Of a stretch of DNA of 64,000 nt, positions 34,027 to 42,479 are shown piece by piece. How positions within the stretch are numbered: position 1 is the stretch's first letter; each line of letters opens with the position of its first letter. The translations under genes and the position numbers were made by a program. Where the stretch lies: contig WGML01000007.1 of the NCBI GenBank assembly GCA_016125045.1, positions 1 to 64,000 on the forward strand, in the 5' to 3' direction. The DNA is from a bacterium. GTDB lineage: Bacteria > Pseudomonadota > Alphaproteobacteria > Caulobacterales > Hyphomonadaceae. The notes beneath the pieces are model-generated. The model was not told the origin of the DNA. It made no database searches and was given only the letters and a program-made list of their open reading frames with translations.

Positions 34027-36831
34027 ATGAAAAAGACCAGACTGTTCTCCGCCGCGGCGGGGATTGCGCTCGCGCTTGCTGTCAGCGCGCCATCCAACGC
34101 TCAGACGACCCCGCCGCCGGAGAACACCGTCCGGCCGTTCTGGGGCGACATCTCGCCCTTCTACGGCGACATATCCCCGTTCTGGGGCGACATCAGCCCG
34201 TTCTGGGGCGACATCTCGCCTTTCTGGGGCGATATCAGCCCCTTCTACGGCGACATCTCACCCTTCTGGGGCGACATCTCGCCTTTCTGGGGCGACATTT
34301 CACCCTTCTGGGGCGACATCGCGCCGTTCTGGGGCGACATCTCGCCGTTCATGAGCACGCTGCAGACCTCCTCCTCGGGCGGCAGTCTCGACACCGCCTC
34401 CTCGGAGATGTTCGCTCGTTCGAAAGCTTTCTGGGGCGCGACCATCACCGCACGCACGGGCCAGACCTTCGAGCAGGCGTTCAGCAATGCGCTGCTGGCC
34501 AAGTACAGCCTCACCCTCAAGGATGGAAAGATCGAGGGCGTCGACAAGCTTTCTCCGGTCAACCGCTCGAAATTCCTCTTCGACTGGTATGACGGGCTGA
34601 TGGCCTATTCCGGCCGCGACCATGTCGACCACTGGATGGCGACCGCCAACTGGAACCCCAAGCTCACCCAGATCCAGGGCGCGGGGCAGGACACGGTGAT
34701 CGGCCTCATCGACTTCACCGTCACCGACGCCGACCAGACAGACAATCTGTCGTGGATGCTCTGGTCGGGTGAACAAAACCCGCAAGGCGGCCACGGCGGC
34801 GCGGTCGCGAGCCTCCTCGTCTCCGACCATGACGGGCGCGGCGTGATGGGGATCGTTCCCCAGGCGACCGTCGCCGCCTTCAATCCCTATGATGCGAGCG
34901 GCACCACCAACTGGAACATGGTCGCCAACGGCGTCACCCAGCTCGTGCTCGCCCGCGCCGCAGTCGTCAACATGTCGCTCGGCGTGCCCGGAAAGATTTT
35001 CGACGAGGGCTGGCGCAACGTCTACAATCGCTGGGACGTGGCGCTCCTGCGCAGTAAGACCGTCTTTGTCCACGCCGCCGGCAATGACGGCGTCGTCGGA
35101 TCGGGTCTCATCGATCTGCAGACGGACCTGTCCGCACTCAATCTGATCATCGTCGGATCGGTTGGCCCGTCGGGACAGATCTCGCCGTTCTCGAACACGC
35201 CCGGAACGGCCTGCTTCATCTCCAACGGCGGAAAATGCGAAACGAGCCAGCGGCTCATGAACCGCTTCGTCGTGGCGCCGGGTGAATGGATTCTCGTCAC
35301 CGACGGAAACGGCGGCGTCACGCGGCGGTCGGGCACCTCGCTCGCAGCGCCCATGGTGACCGGCGCCATCGCGCTCATGCAGACCCGTTGGGGCTGGCTC
35401 AAGGACAAGCCGACCGAGACGGCCGACATCATCTTCCGGTCGGCGACCGATCTCGGAGCGCCCGGCGTCGACCCGGTCTATGGCTGGGGCCTCCTCAACA
35501 TCCAGGGCTCGCAGTCGCCGCTTCCGGGGTCCGCGCTCTACCAGCTCATCCCGGACAAGAGTGGTGAACTCGTCAAGACCTACATCAGCTCGACATCGAC
35601 CTCCGATCCGTCCTCGCTGTGGGGCGCGGAAACTGGCGTCATGGCCATCTACGAGGATGTCGGAAGCACGTACCGGGACTTCCAGATTCCGTTGGACGCC
35701 ACGTTGACATCCACCACGTCCGCGACGACGAAGCCCCTGCAGAGCTACCTCACCGATTCTCTTTCGTCCCTGTCGGCCGAGACCACCACCAGCAGCAAGC
35801 GCGGCGGCAAGAGATCGAGACTCTTCGACGACACCGCGCTCGCCAACCCGTGGGGGCTCGAACTCTCCACGCATGTCGAACCCCGCGTTCAGGCCCCGGG
35901 CGAGGAGGGTCTGCCCTTCAACACAGCGGTGTCCGTCACAGGCAAGGGGGACGCCACCCTCCGCTTCGGCAACGGCTTCGGCGCGATGGCGCTCGGCGGC
36001 CAGCCTGGGCTCACGGAAGCCGCCTACCGGCCTGAAACCGGCGGCGCGAACCCGATGCTCGGCCTTGCTTCCGGCGGCGCCTTCTCGAAAGTCGAACTGA
36101 AGGCGGGAACTGCCACCCTCGCCTTCGGCGCGACGGAGCGCTCCGTCGAACAGCTCTACGCCGATCCGGCGTCCGGCGAGTTCCGTCCGCTCTTTGCCGG
36201 CCTCGAAACCTACCGCGCTTCTGCGGCCCACATCTCGGTCACCCAGCCCGTCGGAGAACGCCTCTCCCTCAACGCCGGCTACACCCTGCTCCGGGAACAG
36301 GACGGCCTCCTCGGCATGCAGTCGCTCACCTCTGAGTGGCTCTCCGAGGGAGCCGTGACGGACGCCGCCACGGTCGGTGCAAGCCTCGACCTGTCGCCGC
36401 GCCTCTCGCTCGTCGGTTCGGCAACCTATGGCCGCACCCGCGATCAGGACCTCTCCCAGGCGCTCAACGTCAACAAGGGCGGCGTGCACACCACGGCGTT
36501 CGAAGCCGCCCTGAATATTGATGGCGTGTTCGACAAGTCCGACCGGGCCCGCTTCGCCATCGTGCAGCCCATGCACATCGAAGCCGGATCGATCGATCTG
36601 ACGGCGGGAACCGTGATTGACCGCACCACCGGCGAGATCGCCTCGACGACGACCCAGACCTCGATCGCCGACCGCGCTCGCGTGGTGGCTCTGGACGCCG
36701 CCTACGTCCGGCCGCTCTTCGACGGCAAGGCGTCGATCGCCGGCTTCGTCCGCGCCGAGACGGCCCTCGCGGAAGGGACATCCGACGCCCCGAACCACAT
36801 GGCCGGCGCACGTTTCAGCCTCGCCTTCTGA
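34027..36831 (+). CDS. S8 (subtilisin-like) peptidase with heptapeptide repeats and putative C-terminal beta-barrel
   Basis: The product is 934 residues. A signal peptide (residues 1-26, ending SNAQ) is followed by ten tandem copies of PF(W/Y)GDI(S/A) at residues 37-106. The subtilisin domain has D229 (GLIDFTV), H256 (GGHGGAVAS), an oxyanion Asn in HAAGNDG, and S438 (GTSLAAPMVTG), so the triad is complete. Residues 650-934 look like a beta-rich autotransporter-type barrel ending GARFSLAF, with terminal Phe. The enzyme is therefore probably displayed on, or released from, the cell surface. The role of the repeats is unknown. The 5' leader is AT-rich, and a strong terminator follows the gene. 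Confidence 0.85.
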   Translation: MKKTRLFSAAAGIALALAVSAPSNAQTTPPPENTVRPFWGDISPFYGDISPFWGDISPFWGDISPFWGDISPFYGDISPFWGDISPFWGDISPFWGDIAPFWGDISPFMSTLQTSSSGGSLDTASSEMFARSKAFWGATITARTGQTFEQAFSNALLAKYSLTLKDGKIEGVDKLSPVNRSKFLFDWYDGLMAYSGRDHVDHWMATANWNPKLTQIQGAGQDTVIGLIDFTVTDADQTDNLSWMLWSGEQNPQGGHGGAVASLLVSDHDGRGVMGIVPQATVAAFNPYDASGTTNWNMVANGVTQLVLARAAVVNMSLGVPGKIFDEGWRNVYNRWDVALLRSKTVFVHAAGNDGVVGSGLIDLQTDLSALNLIIVGSVGPSGQISPFSNTPGTACFISNGGKCETSQRLMNRFVVAPGEWILVTDGNGGVTRRSGTSLAAPMVTGAIALMQTRWGWLKDKPTETADIIFRSATDLGAPGVDPVYGWGLLNIQGSQSPLPGSALYQLIPDKSGELVKTYISSTSTSDPSSLWGAETGVMAIYEDVGSTYRDFQIPLDATLTSTTSATTKPLQSYLTDSLSSLSAETTTSSKRGGKRSRLFDDTALANPWGLELSTHVEPRVQAPGEEGLPFNTAVSVTGKGDATLRFGNGFGAMALGGQPGLTEAAYRPETGGANPMLGLASGGAFSKVELKAGTATLAFGATERSVEQLYADPASGEFRPLFAGLETYRASAAHISVTQPVGERLSLNAGYTLLREQDGLLGMQSLTSEWLSEGAVTDAATVGASLDLSPRLSLVGSATYGRTRDQDLSQALNVNKGGVHTTAFEAALNIDGVFDKSDRARFAIVQPMHIEAGSIDLTAGTVIDRTTGEIASTTTQTSIADRARVVALDAAYVRPLFDGKASIAGFVRAETALAEGTSDAPNHMAGARFSLAF
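34135..34344 (+). repeat. Ten tandem 21-bp repeats coding for PF(W/Y)GDI(S/A)
   Basis: Ten in-frame 21-base units encode heptapeptides beginning Pro-Phe. Eight units have Trp at position 3 and two (units 2 and 6) have Tyr. Unit 9 has Ala in place of Ser. Synonymous differences between units (for example atctcg, atatcc, atcagc) show the array is old and kept by protein-level selection, unlike a fresh slippage array. Confidence 0.95.
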
Positions 36832-36864
36832 TCGGCCGCCACCCTCTTTCTGCCCCGCACCTCC

Positions 36865-36897
36865 ACGGCCGCCCCTCACAGGGCGGCCGTTTCTTTC
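36865..36897 (+). terminator. Rho-independent terminator after the S8 peptidase
   Basis: ACGGCCGCCC (36865-36874) pairs perfectly with GGGCGGCCGT (36881-36890) around a six-base loop, followed by TTCTTTC. It ends the S8 gene and separates it from the kinase gene. Confidence 0.8.
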
Positions 36898-36972
36898 AGG
36901 GCGCTGCGTAGGCGGATGTTAAGCCATTTCAACTAGACCGTAGTCTGCTTCGCCCGCCCGCTACGGGGACCC

Positions 36973-39459
36973 ATGCGCCTTTCCGTCGTCTCCTCCCTAG
37001 CGATCGCCGCCGCGCTTGCCTGCGTCGCGCCGGGCGCGTTCGCGCAATCGGGCGGAGCGTCCTCGGTTGCGGGAACCAGCGCCGAGGCGGAGCCGTCGCC
37101 CTATGCGCTCGCCATCGCAGACGCGAAACGCAGCATGATGGCGAACCCTTCGGGCGCGCTTGAGTTTGCAACCCAGGCCGAGCGCGAGGCCGGCGACGAA
37201 GTGGGCGTCGCGACCGCCAAATGGCTACAGGGCGAGGCCCTGAACCGCCTCAATCGTCCCGTGGACGCCGCGCCCATCCTCGAGGAAGCGCTCGCCGCCG
37301 CCTCGCGCGCGGCGAAGGGATCGAAGCTTGAGGGAGACCTGTTCGTCGCCCGCGCCGGCGCCGCCCGCGCCCAGGGCGACTACACGACCGCGCTGTCCAA
37401 TTTCCAGTCCGCCCACGATGTCTTCGCCGCGCTCGGCGAGGCGCGCAGCCAGTCGATCGCGCTCGGCCATATCGGTTCGATCTACACCGACGCCGGCGAT
37501 TACACGCGCGCGCTCGACTATTACCGCAAGGCGGGGGAGATCTTCGAAGGCGATCCTGCGGTCGACCTGTCGCGTTTCAACAACATGGCGAACGCCCACA
37601 AGGAACTCGGCCAGCTCGCCGAGGCGGAGGAGGGCTTCCGCAGCGCCCTGAAGATCGCCGAACAACTCGACAGCCCGCTCCTGCGGATGCGGATTCTCAC
37701 GAACATCGCCTCCGTCCAGCTTCAGCAGGGCCGACCGGCGCAGGCCGACCTCACCGCCCTCTCGGCGCTCGACCTCGCCGCCGGCGGCCCCCCGATCGGC
37801 TGGGAGCCCTTTCTCTGGGGGATCCGCGCGGAAGTCGCCCTGTCGCGCGGGGACGTCCGCCGCAGCGCCGACCTCATCAACCGCACCTTCGATGGACAAT
37901 CGCTCGAGCGCACGACCATGCCGTTTCGCGAGTTCCACAAGGCGGCGCACGACATCTATTCGCGGCTCGGCGAGGTCAGACCGGCGCTCGCGCATCTTGA
38001 GGCCTTCAAGCGGCTGGACGACGAGGCCCGCGACGTCGCCGCGTCCGCCAACCTCGCCCTCATGGGTGCGCAGTTCGACTTCGCGACCCAGGAATTGCAG
38101 ATCGCAAACCTGAGATCGGAGACGCTCGAAAGAGAGGTCGCGCTCCAGCGCGCTCAGGCCCGCCAGAGGACCATGGTGTTCTCCGGGCTAGGGGTCATGG
38201 GCCTGCTCGCCCTGATCGGCGGCGGGGTCTACTTCCGTCAGGTCGTCCGCAGCCGGAACGAGATCCGCGCCGCCAACGCCCAGCTCTCCGACAGCAACAC
38301 GCGGCTCGCGAAGGCGCTGAAGGCGAAGTCGGAATTCCTCGCCACGACCAGCCACGAGATCCGCACGCCGCTCAACGGCATTCTCGGCATGACCCAGCTC
38401 ATGATGCAGCAGTCCGGCCTCGCGCCGGAGATGCGCGAGCGCGTCCAGCTCGTTCATGGCGCGGGGGAGACGATGCGCGCCATCGTCGACGACATTCTCG
38501 ACGTGTCGAAAATGGAAACCGGCGCGATCCGCATCATGGTCGAGGACTTCGATCTTCATCGCGTCATGACGGACGTCGCACATCTGTGGCGCGATTCCGC
38601 GAGCGCGAAAGCGATCACCCTCGACGCCGATCTTGACACCTGCCCGGTCCGCATGCCGGGCGACGAGCAGCGCATCCGCCAGATCGTGTTCAACCTTTTG
38701 TCGAACGCCGTGAAGTTCACGGACGCAGGCAGCGTCCACCTTGGCGTTCGCTGCGTCGGGACGGGCGATGAGCAGCGCCTCGAAATCGAAGTCACCGACT
38801 CCGGCGTCGGCATTCCGGCCGACCAGATCGAGGCGATCTTCCAGCCCTTCCACCAGGTCGACGGCGGCAAGACCCGCAAGTTCGGCGGCACGGGTCTCGG
38901 CCTCGCCATCTGCCGCAACCTTGCAACCGCCATGGGCGGCGAGATCACCGCGCGCAGCGTCGTCGGCGAGGGCTCGACCTTTCTCGTCTCCCTCCCCCTG
39001 CCCGCGACGTACGCGCCGGCGTTCAAGCAGGGCTCCGCCGCGCAGCGCGGACCCGGCGCCGATGTGCTGTTCGTCGACCCGAACCCGCTCAACCCGTTCA
39101 TCCTTCAGCCGCTGCTCGCCGAGTCCGGCCTGACGATGGAGACCGCCGAAACGCTCGCCGAGGCGGAGGCCGCCCTCGCCGGCCGATCCTTCTCCTGCAT
39201 CGCGATCGCGCCCCAGGCGATCGGTGACGACCCGGGCGAGGTCTTGCCCGCCATGATGTCGCTTCGCGAGGCGGCGGGCGCGGCGCGCCTTCTCGCCTGC
39301 ATCGAACCCGACGGCCTTGTCGGTGCGCCGATGCTTCGGCTCTGCGGCGTCGACGACGTTCTTGAGGGCCAGTTTGCGCCAGCGACCCTCGCCGACCGGA
39401 TCACGACCCCTGAAGCGCAGGAAATCGCAGGTTTCGACGCCGCGGAAACCACCAGTTAA
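36973..39459 (+). CDS. TPR-sensor hybrid histidine kinase with degenerate receiver
   Basis: The product is 828 residues. A signal peptide (to about residue 24) leads to a periplasmic TPR-like sensor (about 45-390). One membrane helix follows (about 398-420), then a coiled linker, HisKA (TSHEIRTPLNG, H461) and HATPase (NLLSNAVKFTD, GVGIP, GGTGLGLAI). The C-terminal 130 residues (ADVLFVDPNPLNPF onward) have receiver-like layout but lack the usual phosphoacceptor Asp motif. An intact stand-alone receiver is encoded 42 bases downstream, so phosphate probably goes to that protein. The ligand is unknown. Confidence 0.85.
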   Translation: MRLSVVSSLAIAAALACVAPGAFAQSGGASSVAGTSAEAEPSPYALAIADAKRSMMANPSGALEFATQAEREAGDEVGVATAKWLQGEALNRLNRPVDAAPILEEALAAASRAAKGSKLEGDLFVARAGAARAQGDYTTALSNFQSAHDVFAALGEARSQSIALGHIGSIYTDAGDYTRALDYYRKAGEIFEGDPAVDLSRFNNMANAHKELGQLAEAEEGFRSALKIAEQLDSPLLRMRILTNIASVQLQQGRPAQADLTALSALDLAAGGPPIGWEPFLWGIRAEVALSRGDVRRSADLINRTFDGQSLERTTMPFREFHKAAHDIYSRLGEVRPALAHLEAFKRLDDEARDVAASANLALMGAQFDFATQELQIANLRSETLEREVALQRAQARQRTMVFSGLGVMGLLALIGGGVYFRQVVRSRNEIRAANAQLSDSNTRLAKALKAKSEFLATTSHEIRTPLNGILGMTQLMMQQSGLAPEMRERVQLVHGAGETMRAIVDDILDVSKMETGAIRIMVEDFDLHRVMTDVAHLWRDSASAKAITLDADLDTCPVRMPGDEQRIRQIVFNLLSNAVKFTDAGSVHLGVRCVGTGDEQRLEIEVTDSGVGIPADQIEAIFQPFHQVDGGKTRKFGGTGLGLAICRNLATAMGGEITARSVVGEGSTFLVSLPLPATYAPAFKQGSAAQRGPGADVLFVDPNPLNPFILQPLLAESGLTMETAETLAEAEAALAGRSFSCIAIAPQAIGDDPGEVLPAMMSLREAAGAARLLACIEPDGLVGAPMLRLCGVDDVLEGQFAPATLADRITTPEAQEIAGFDAAETTS

Positions 39460-39501
39460 GCTGTTTGTGTCTTGACTAGGGGGTAGCTCCGAGGATTCCC
39501 C

Positions 39502-39894
39502 ATGCGAGTTCTTTTCGTCGATGACGACGCCATGAACCGCCGCGTCGTTCATGACATGCTCAAGGTCGCCGGCGTGACGGTCGACGAAGCGCCCGATGGG
39601 GCGAGCGGTCTTGCAAAGATCGACGCCGGCGATTACGCGCTGATCCTCATGGACCTGCGCATGCCTGGAATGGATGGGCTCACCGCGATCAAGCACATCC
39701 GCGAACGCGCGGATGCGAAAGCCGGACTCCCCATCATCGTGGTCACCGCCGACACGTCGCTCGACATCCGCGAGGACTGCATGTCGAAGGGAGCCGACGA
39801 GGTGCTGATGAAGCCCGTCGCCATGAAATTGCTCTTCCAGACAATGGGCGCGCTCATCGCCCGCAAGTCCCGCAAATCCGCCATTTCAGCGTGA
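39502..39894 (+). CDS. Single-domain CheY-like response regulator
   Basis: The product is 130 residues, all receiver domain. The acidic pair in FVDDDAMNRR, the phosphoacceptor D51 in LILMDLRMPGMDG, the Thr in VVTADTS and the Lys in LMKPV are present. There is no output domain, so it acts by binding a partner or as a relay step. It follows the kinase gene by 42 bases and is presumably co-transcribed with it. No Hpt or DNA-binding partner is found nearby. Confidence 0.88.
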   Translation: MRVLFVDDDAMNRRVVHDMLKVAGVTVDEAPDGASGLAKIDAGDYALILMDLRMPGMDGLTAIKHIRERADAKAGLPIIVVTADTSLDIREDCMSKGADEVLMKPVAMKLLFQTMGALIARKSRKSAISA

Positions 39895-39998
39895 TGAACG
39901 CGCTTTCGTCCGGGCTCTGGACGAATTTCGGCTGACAACGCCCCGCGAACCGTCGAGACTATGCCCCGATCCCCTCGCGGCGACCGGAGGCAAGAGCC

Positions 39999-42443
39999 AT
40001 GCGCGAAACGCCCGCCACACGTGCTCGCAACATCCTTCAGGCATGCGTCCAGCTTGCGGCGACGGCGGTGCTCGCCGCCTGCGCGGCGACCGCGCCAGCT
40101 CCCGCCAGCTCCCCGGAGACGGCGACCGCCGCCGCGGCGACGCTGGTTCCGGGACTGCGCCAGCCGGTCGAAATCCTGGTGGACGCTGTTGGCGTCGCCC
40201 ACATCTACGCCCTTGACGAGCATGATCTTTTCTTTGCGCAGGGCTATAATGTCGCCCGCGACCGCCTGTTCCAGCTCGAATGGTGGCGGCGGCGCTCCAC
40301 CGGCACGTTTGCTGAAATCGCCGGGCCGGACGCCCTCGACATCGATATAGCCTCCCGCCTGTTCAGGCCCGACCACACCGCCGCCTCCGAACTCGATCAC
40401 TACCACCCGAACGGCTCAACCATCATCCCGGCCTTCGTCGCCGGCGTGAACGCCTACATCGACGCCGCCAACCGCGACCCGGACTCCCTGCCGCTCGAGT
40501 TTCGCCTTCTCGGGATCCGGCCCCAGCACTGGACCATCGACGATGTGGTCTCGCGCCACAACGGGCTCTACCGCAACGCGACAAGCGAGATCGACGCCGC
40601 CATTGCCGTCGCCGCATTCGGGACAGAGAAGGTTCAGCTCATGGAGCCCTTCCAGCCGGAAGGCGTCCCCATCGATCCGCCGCCGGGTGTTGATCTGGCA
40701 GCCATCACTCGCGACACGCTGGGGCGGTATCTGGATCGCCTGAAGCCTTCGCCCGCGACGCCCGAGATGATCGTTGACCCGGAGGCCCGCGCGACCCGGA
40801 GCATGGCCGAGGTCCCTTCGGCGGACGCCCACGATGAGGGCAGCAACGCCTGGGTGGTCTCCGGCGCGCGAACCGCGTCCGGCGCTCCGATCCTCGCGAA
40901 CGACCCGCATCGTCAGATCGCGGTTCCGTCGTTGAGATACTGGGTGCACCTGAACGCGCCCGGCTGGAATGTGATCGGCGCGGGAGAGCCGGCGCTGCCT
41001 GGCGTCTCGATCGGCCACAACGACGCTGGCGCGTGGGGGCTGACGATCTTTTCAGCCGACCAGGAGGACATTTACGTCTACGAGACCGACCCCGAACGGC
41101 CGGGCATGTACCGCTTCGGCGGGAGCTGGGAGCCGCTTCGCACCCGCCGCGAACAAATCCCGGTGCGCGGCCAGCCTCCGGCGGAGGTGGAGCTGCGCTA
41201 CACCCACCACGGCCCCGTGATCAGCGAAGACCCGGCCAATCGTCGCCTCTACGCGCTGCGCGCCGGGTGGCGTGAGCCCGGAACCGCGCCCTATCTTGCA
41301 AGCCTCAGGCTCAATCAGGCGGCGAGCTGGGACGAGTTCCGCGCCGCCGCCGCCTACCACCTGATGCCGTCCGAGAATCTGGTCTGGGCGGACAAGTCCG
41401 GAGCCATCGGCTGGCAGTCTGTCGGCATCGTGCCGGTGCGCGACGGCTGGACCGGCCTACTCCCCGTTCCGGCGGACGGACGCCACGAATGGTCCGGCTT
41501 TGTCGCGGGGGCCGACATGCCGCATGTCGTCAATCCGCCGAGCGGCTATTTCGCGACCGCCAACGAGTTCAACGTGCCCGCCGGCGACACCCGCCTGTTC
41601 GGGCTGAAATGGGCCGAGCCCTTCCGCAAGCAGAGACTGGATGAGGTGTTGTCGCAGATGCAGGGCGCGACCCCGGCCGACATGGCGCGGCTCCAGGGCG
41701 ACAACGCCTCGATGCCCGCCCGAAAGCTCGTCGGTCGCCTCGCGCCCATCGCCATGACGGACCCCGCCCTCGCCGACGTGCAGGCGCGTCTCGTCGCCTG
41801 GGACAAGGTGCTCTCGACCGACTCCGCCGAGGCCCTGATCTACACCGGCTGGCTTCGGGCGATCGAGCGGCGCATCACCGCTGAACTCGCTCGAGGAGGG
41901 CCTGCCGACGCGCTCCCCGATGTCTCCGTCCGGAAGATTCTCGACTGGGCCGATCGCCCGCAGCTGATCCTTGCCGGCGACGCCCGCGCCCGGATGGACG
42001 CCCTCCTTCGCAACGCCCTCGCCGAAGCTCTCGACGAGATCAGGCGCGTGCATGGTCCCGACATGGCGACCTGGCGGTATGGCGGCCCGAAGGCGCACCA
42101 CGTGCGCATGCAGCATCCTCTGAGCCCCGCCGTCTCGCCCGCCCTCCGCGAGCGGCTGGAGGTCGGCCCGATCGATCGCGGCGGAGACGTCAACACCGTC
42201 AACAACACCGGCAACAACTTCAACCAGCCCTCCGGAGCTTCGATCAGGATGGTGATGGACCTCGCCGACTGGAACCGTTCGCTCGGTGTGAACTCGCCCG
42301 GCCAGTCCGGCGACCCCGACAGCCCGCACTATCGCGATCTTGCGGACATTTGGGCCGCTGCGGACACCCATCCCCTGCCCTTCACGCGCGACGCCGTCGA
42401 AGCCAGAACAAAGACCCGCATCCGGCTCGAACCGGGCCGCTGA
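39999..42443 (+). CDS. Penicillin-acylase family (S45) Ntn-hydrolase, lipoprotein
   Basis: The product is 814 residues. A signal peptide with lipobox VLAAC near residue 28 directs it to the periplasm. The alpha-chain region has VEILVDAVGVAHIYA and FAQGYNVARDRLFQLEWWRR. The autocatalytic cleavage site and Ntn nucleophile Ser282 lie in EGSNAWVV, with the later NDPHR motif intact. Members cleave amides such as acyl-homoserine lactones, beta-lactams or cyclic lipopeptides; which substrate applies here is not predictable. The next gene, a flavoprotein, follows after 36 bases. Confidence 0.88.
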   Translation: MRETPATRARNILQACVQLAATAVLAACAATAPAPASSPETATAAAATLVPGLRQPVEILVDAVGVAHIYALDEHDLFFAQGYNVARDRLFQLEWWRRRSTGTFAEIAGPDALDIDIASRLFRPDHTAASELDHYHPNGSTIIPAFVAGVNAYIDAANRDPDSLPLEFRLLGIRPQHWTIDDVVSRHNGLYRNATSEIDAAIAVAAFGTEKVQLMEPFQPEGVPIDPPPGVDLAAITRDTLGRYLDRLKPSPATPEMIVDPEARATRSMAEVPSADAHDEGSNAWVVSGARTASGAPILANDPHRQIAVPSLRYWVHLNAPGWNVIGAGEPALPGVSIGHNDAGAWGLTIFSADQEDIYVYETDPERPGMYRFGGSWEPLRTRREQIPVRGQPPAEVELRYTHHGPVISEDPANRRLYALRAGWREPGTAPYLASLRLNQAASWDEFRAAAAYHLMPSENLVWADKSGAIGWQSVGIVPVRDGWTGLLPVPADGRHEWSGFVAGADMPHVVNPPSGYFATANEFNVPAGDTRLFGLKWAEPFRKQRLDEVLSQMQGATPADMARLQGDNASMPARKLVGRLAPIAMTDPALADVQARLVAWDKVLSTDSAEALIYTGWLRAIERRITAELARGGPADALPDVSVRKILDWADRPQLILAGDARARMDALLRNALAEALDEIRRVHGPDMATWRYGGPKAHHVRMQHPLSPAVSPALRERLEVGPIDRGGDVNTVNNTGNNFNQPSGASIRMVMDLADWNRSLGVNSPGQSGDPDSPHYRDLADIWAAADTHPLPFTRDAVEARTKTRIRLEPGR

Positions 42444-42479
42444 GTTGAGGCGGACCTCAAGGCTGGAGAGGCTGATCGA

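Noticed and set aside
34135..34344. Possible CRISPR array
   Set aside because: The 21-base repeats are contiguous with no spacers and are in frame within a protein.
34300..36879. Open frame of 859 codons antisense to the S8 peptidase gene
   Set aside because: It mirrors the S8 gene in full and its product is Arg/Gly/Glu-rich without recognisable domains. High G+C makes long antisense frames common, and the S8 gene has an intact catalytic triad and signal peptide.
38188..39696. Open frame of 502 codons antisense to the kinase gene
   Set aside because: It is a compositional shadow of the kinase frame, with no ribosome site or domain, while all kinase motifs are on the + strand.
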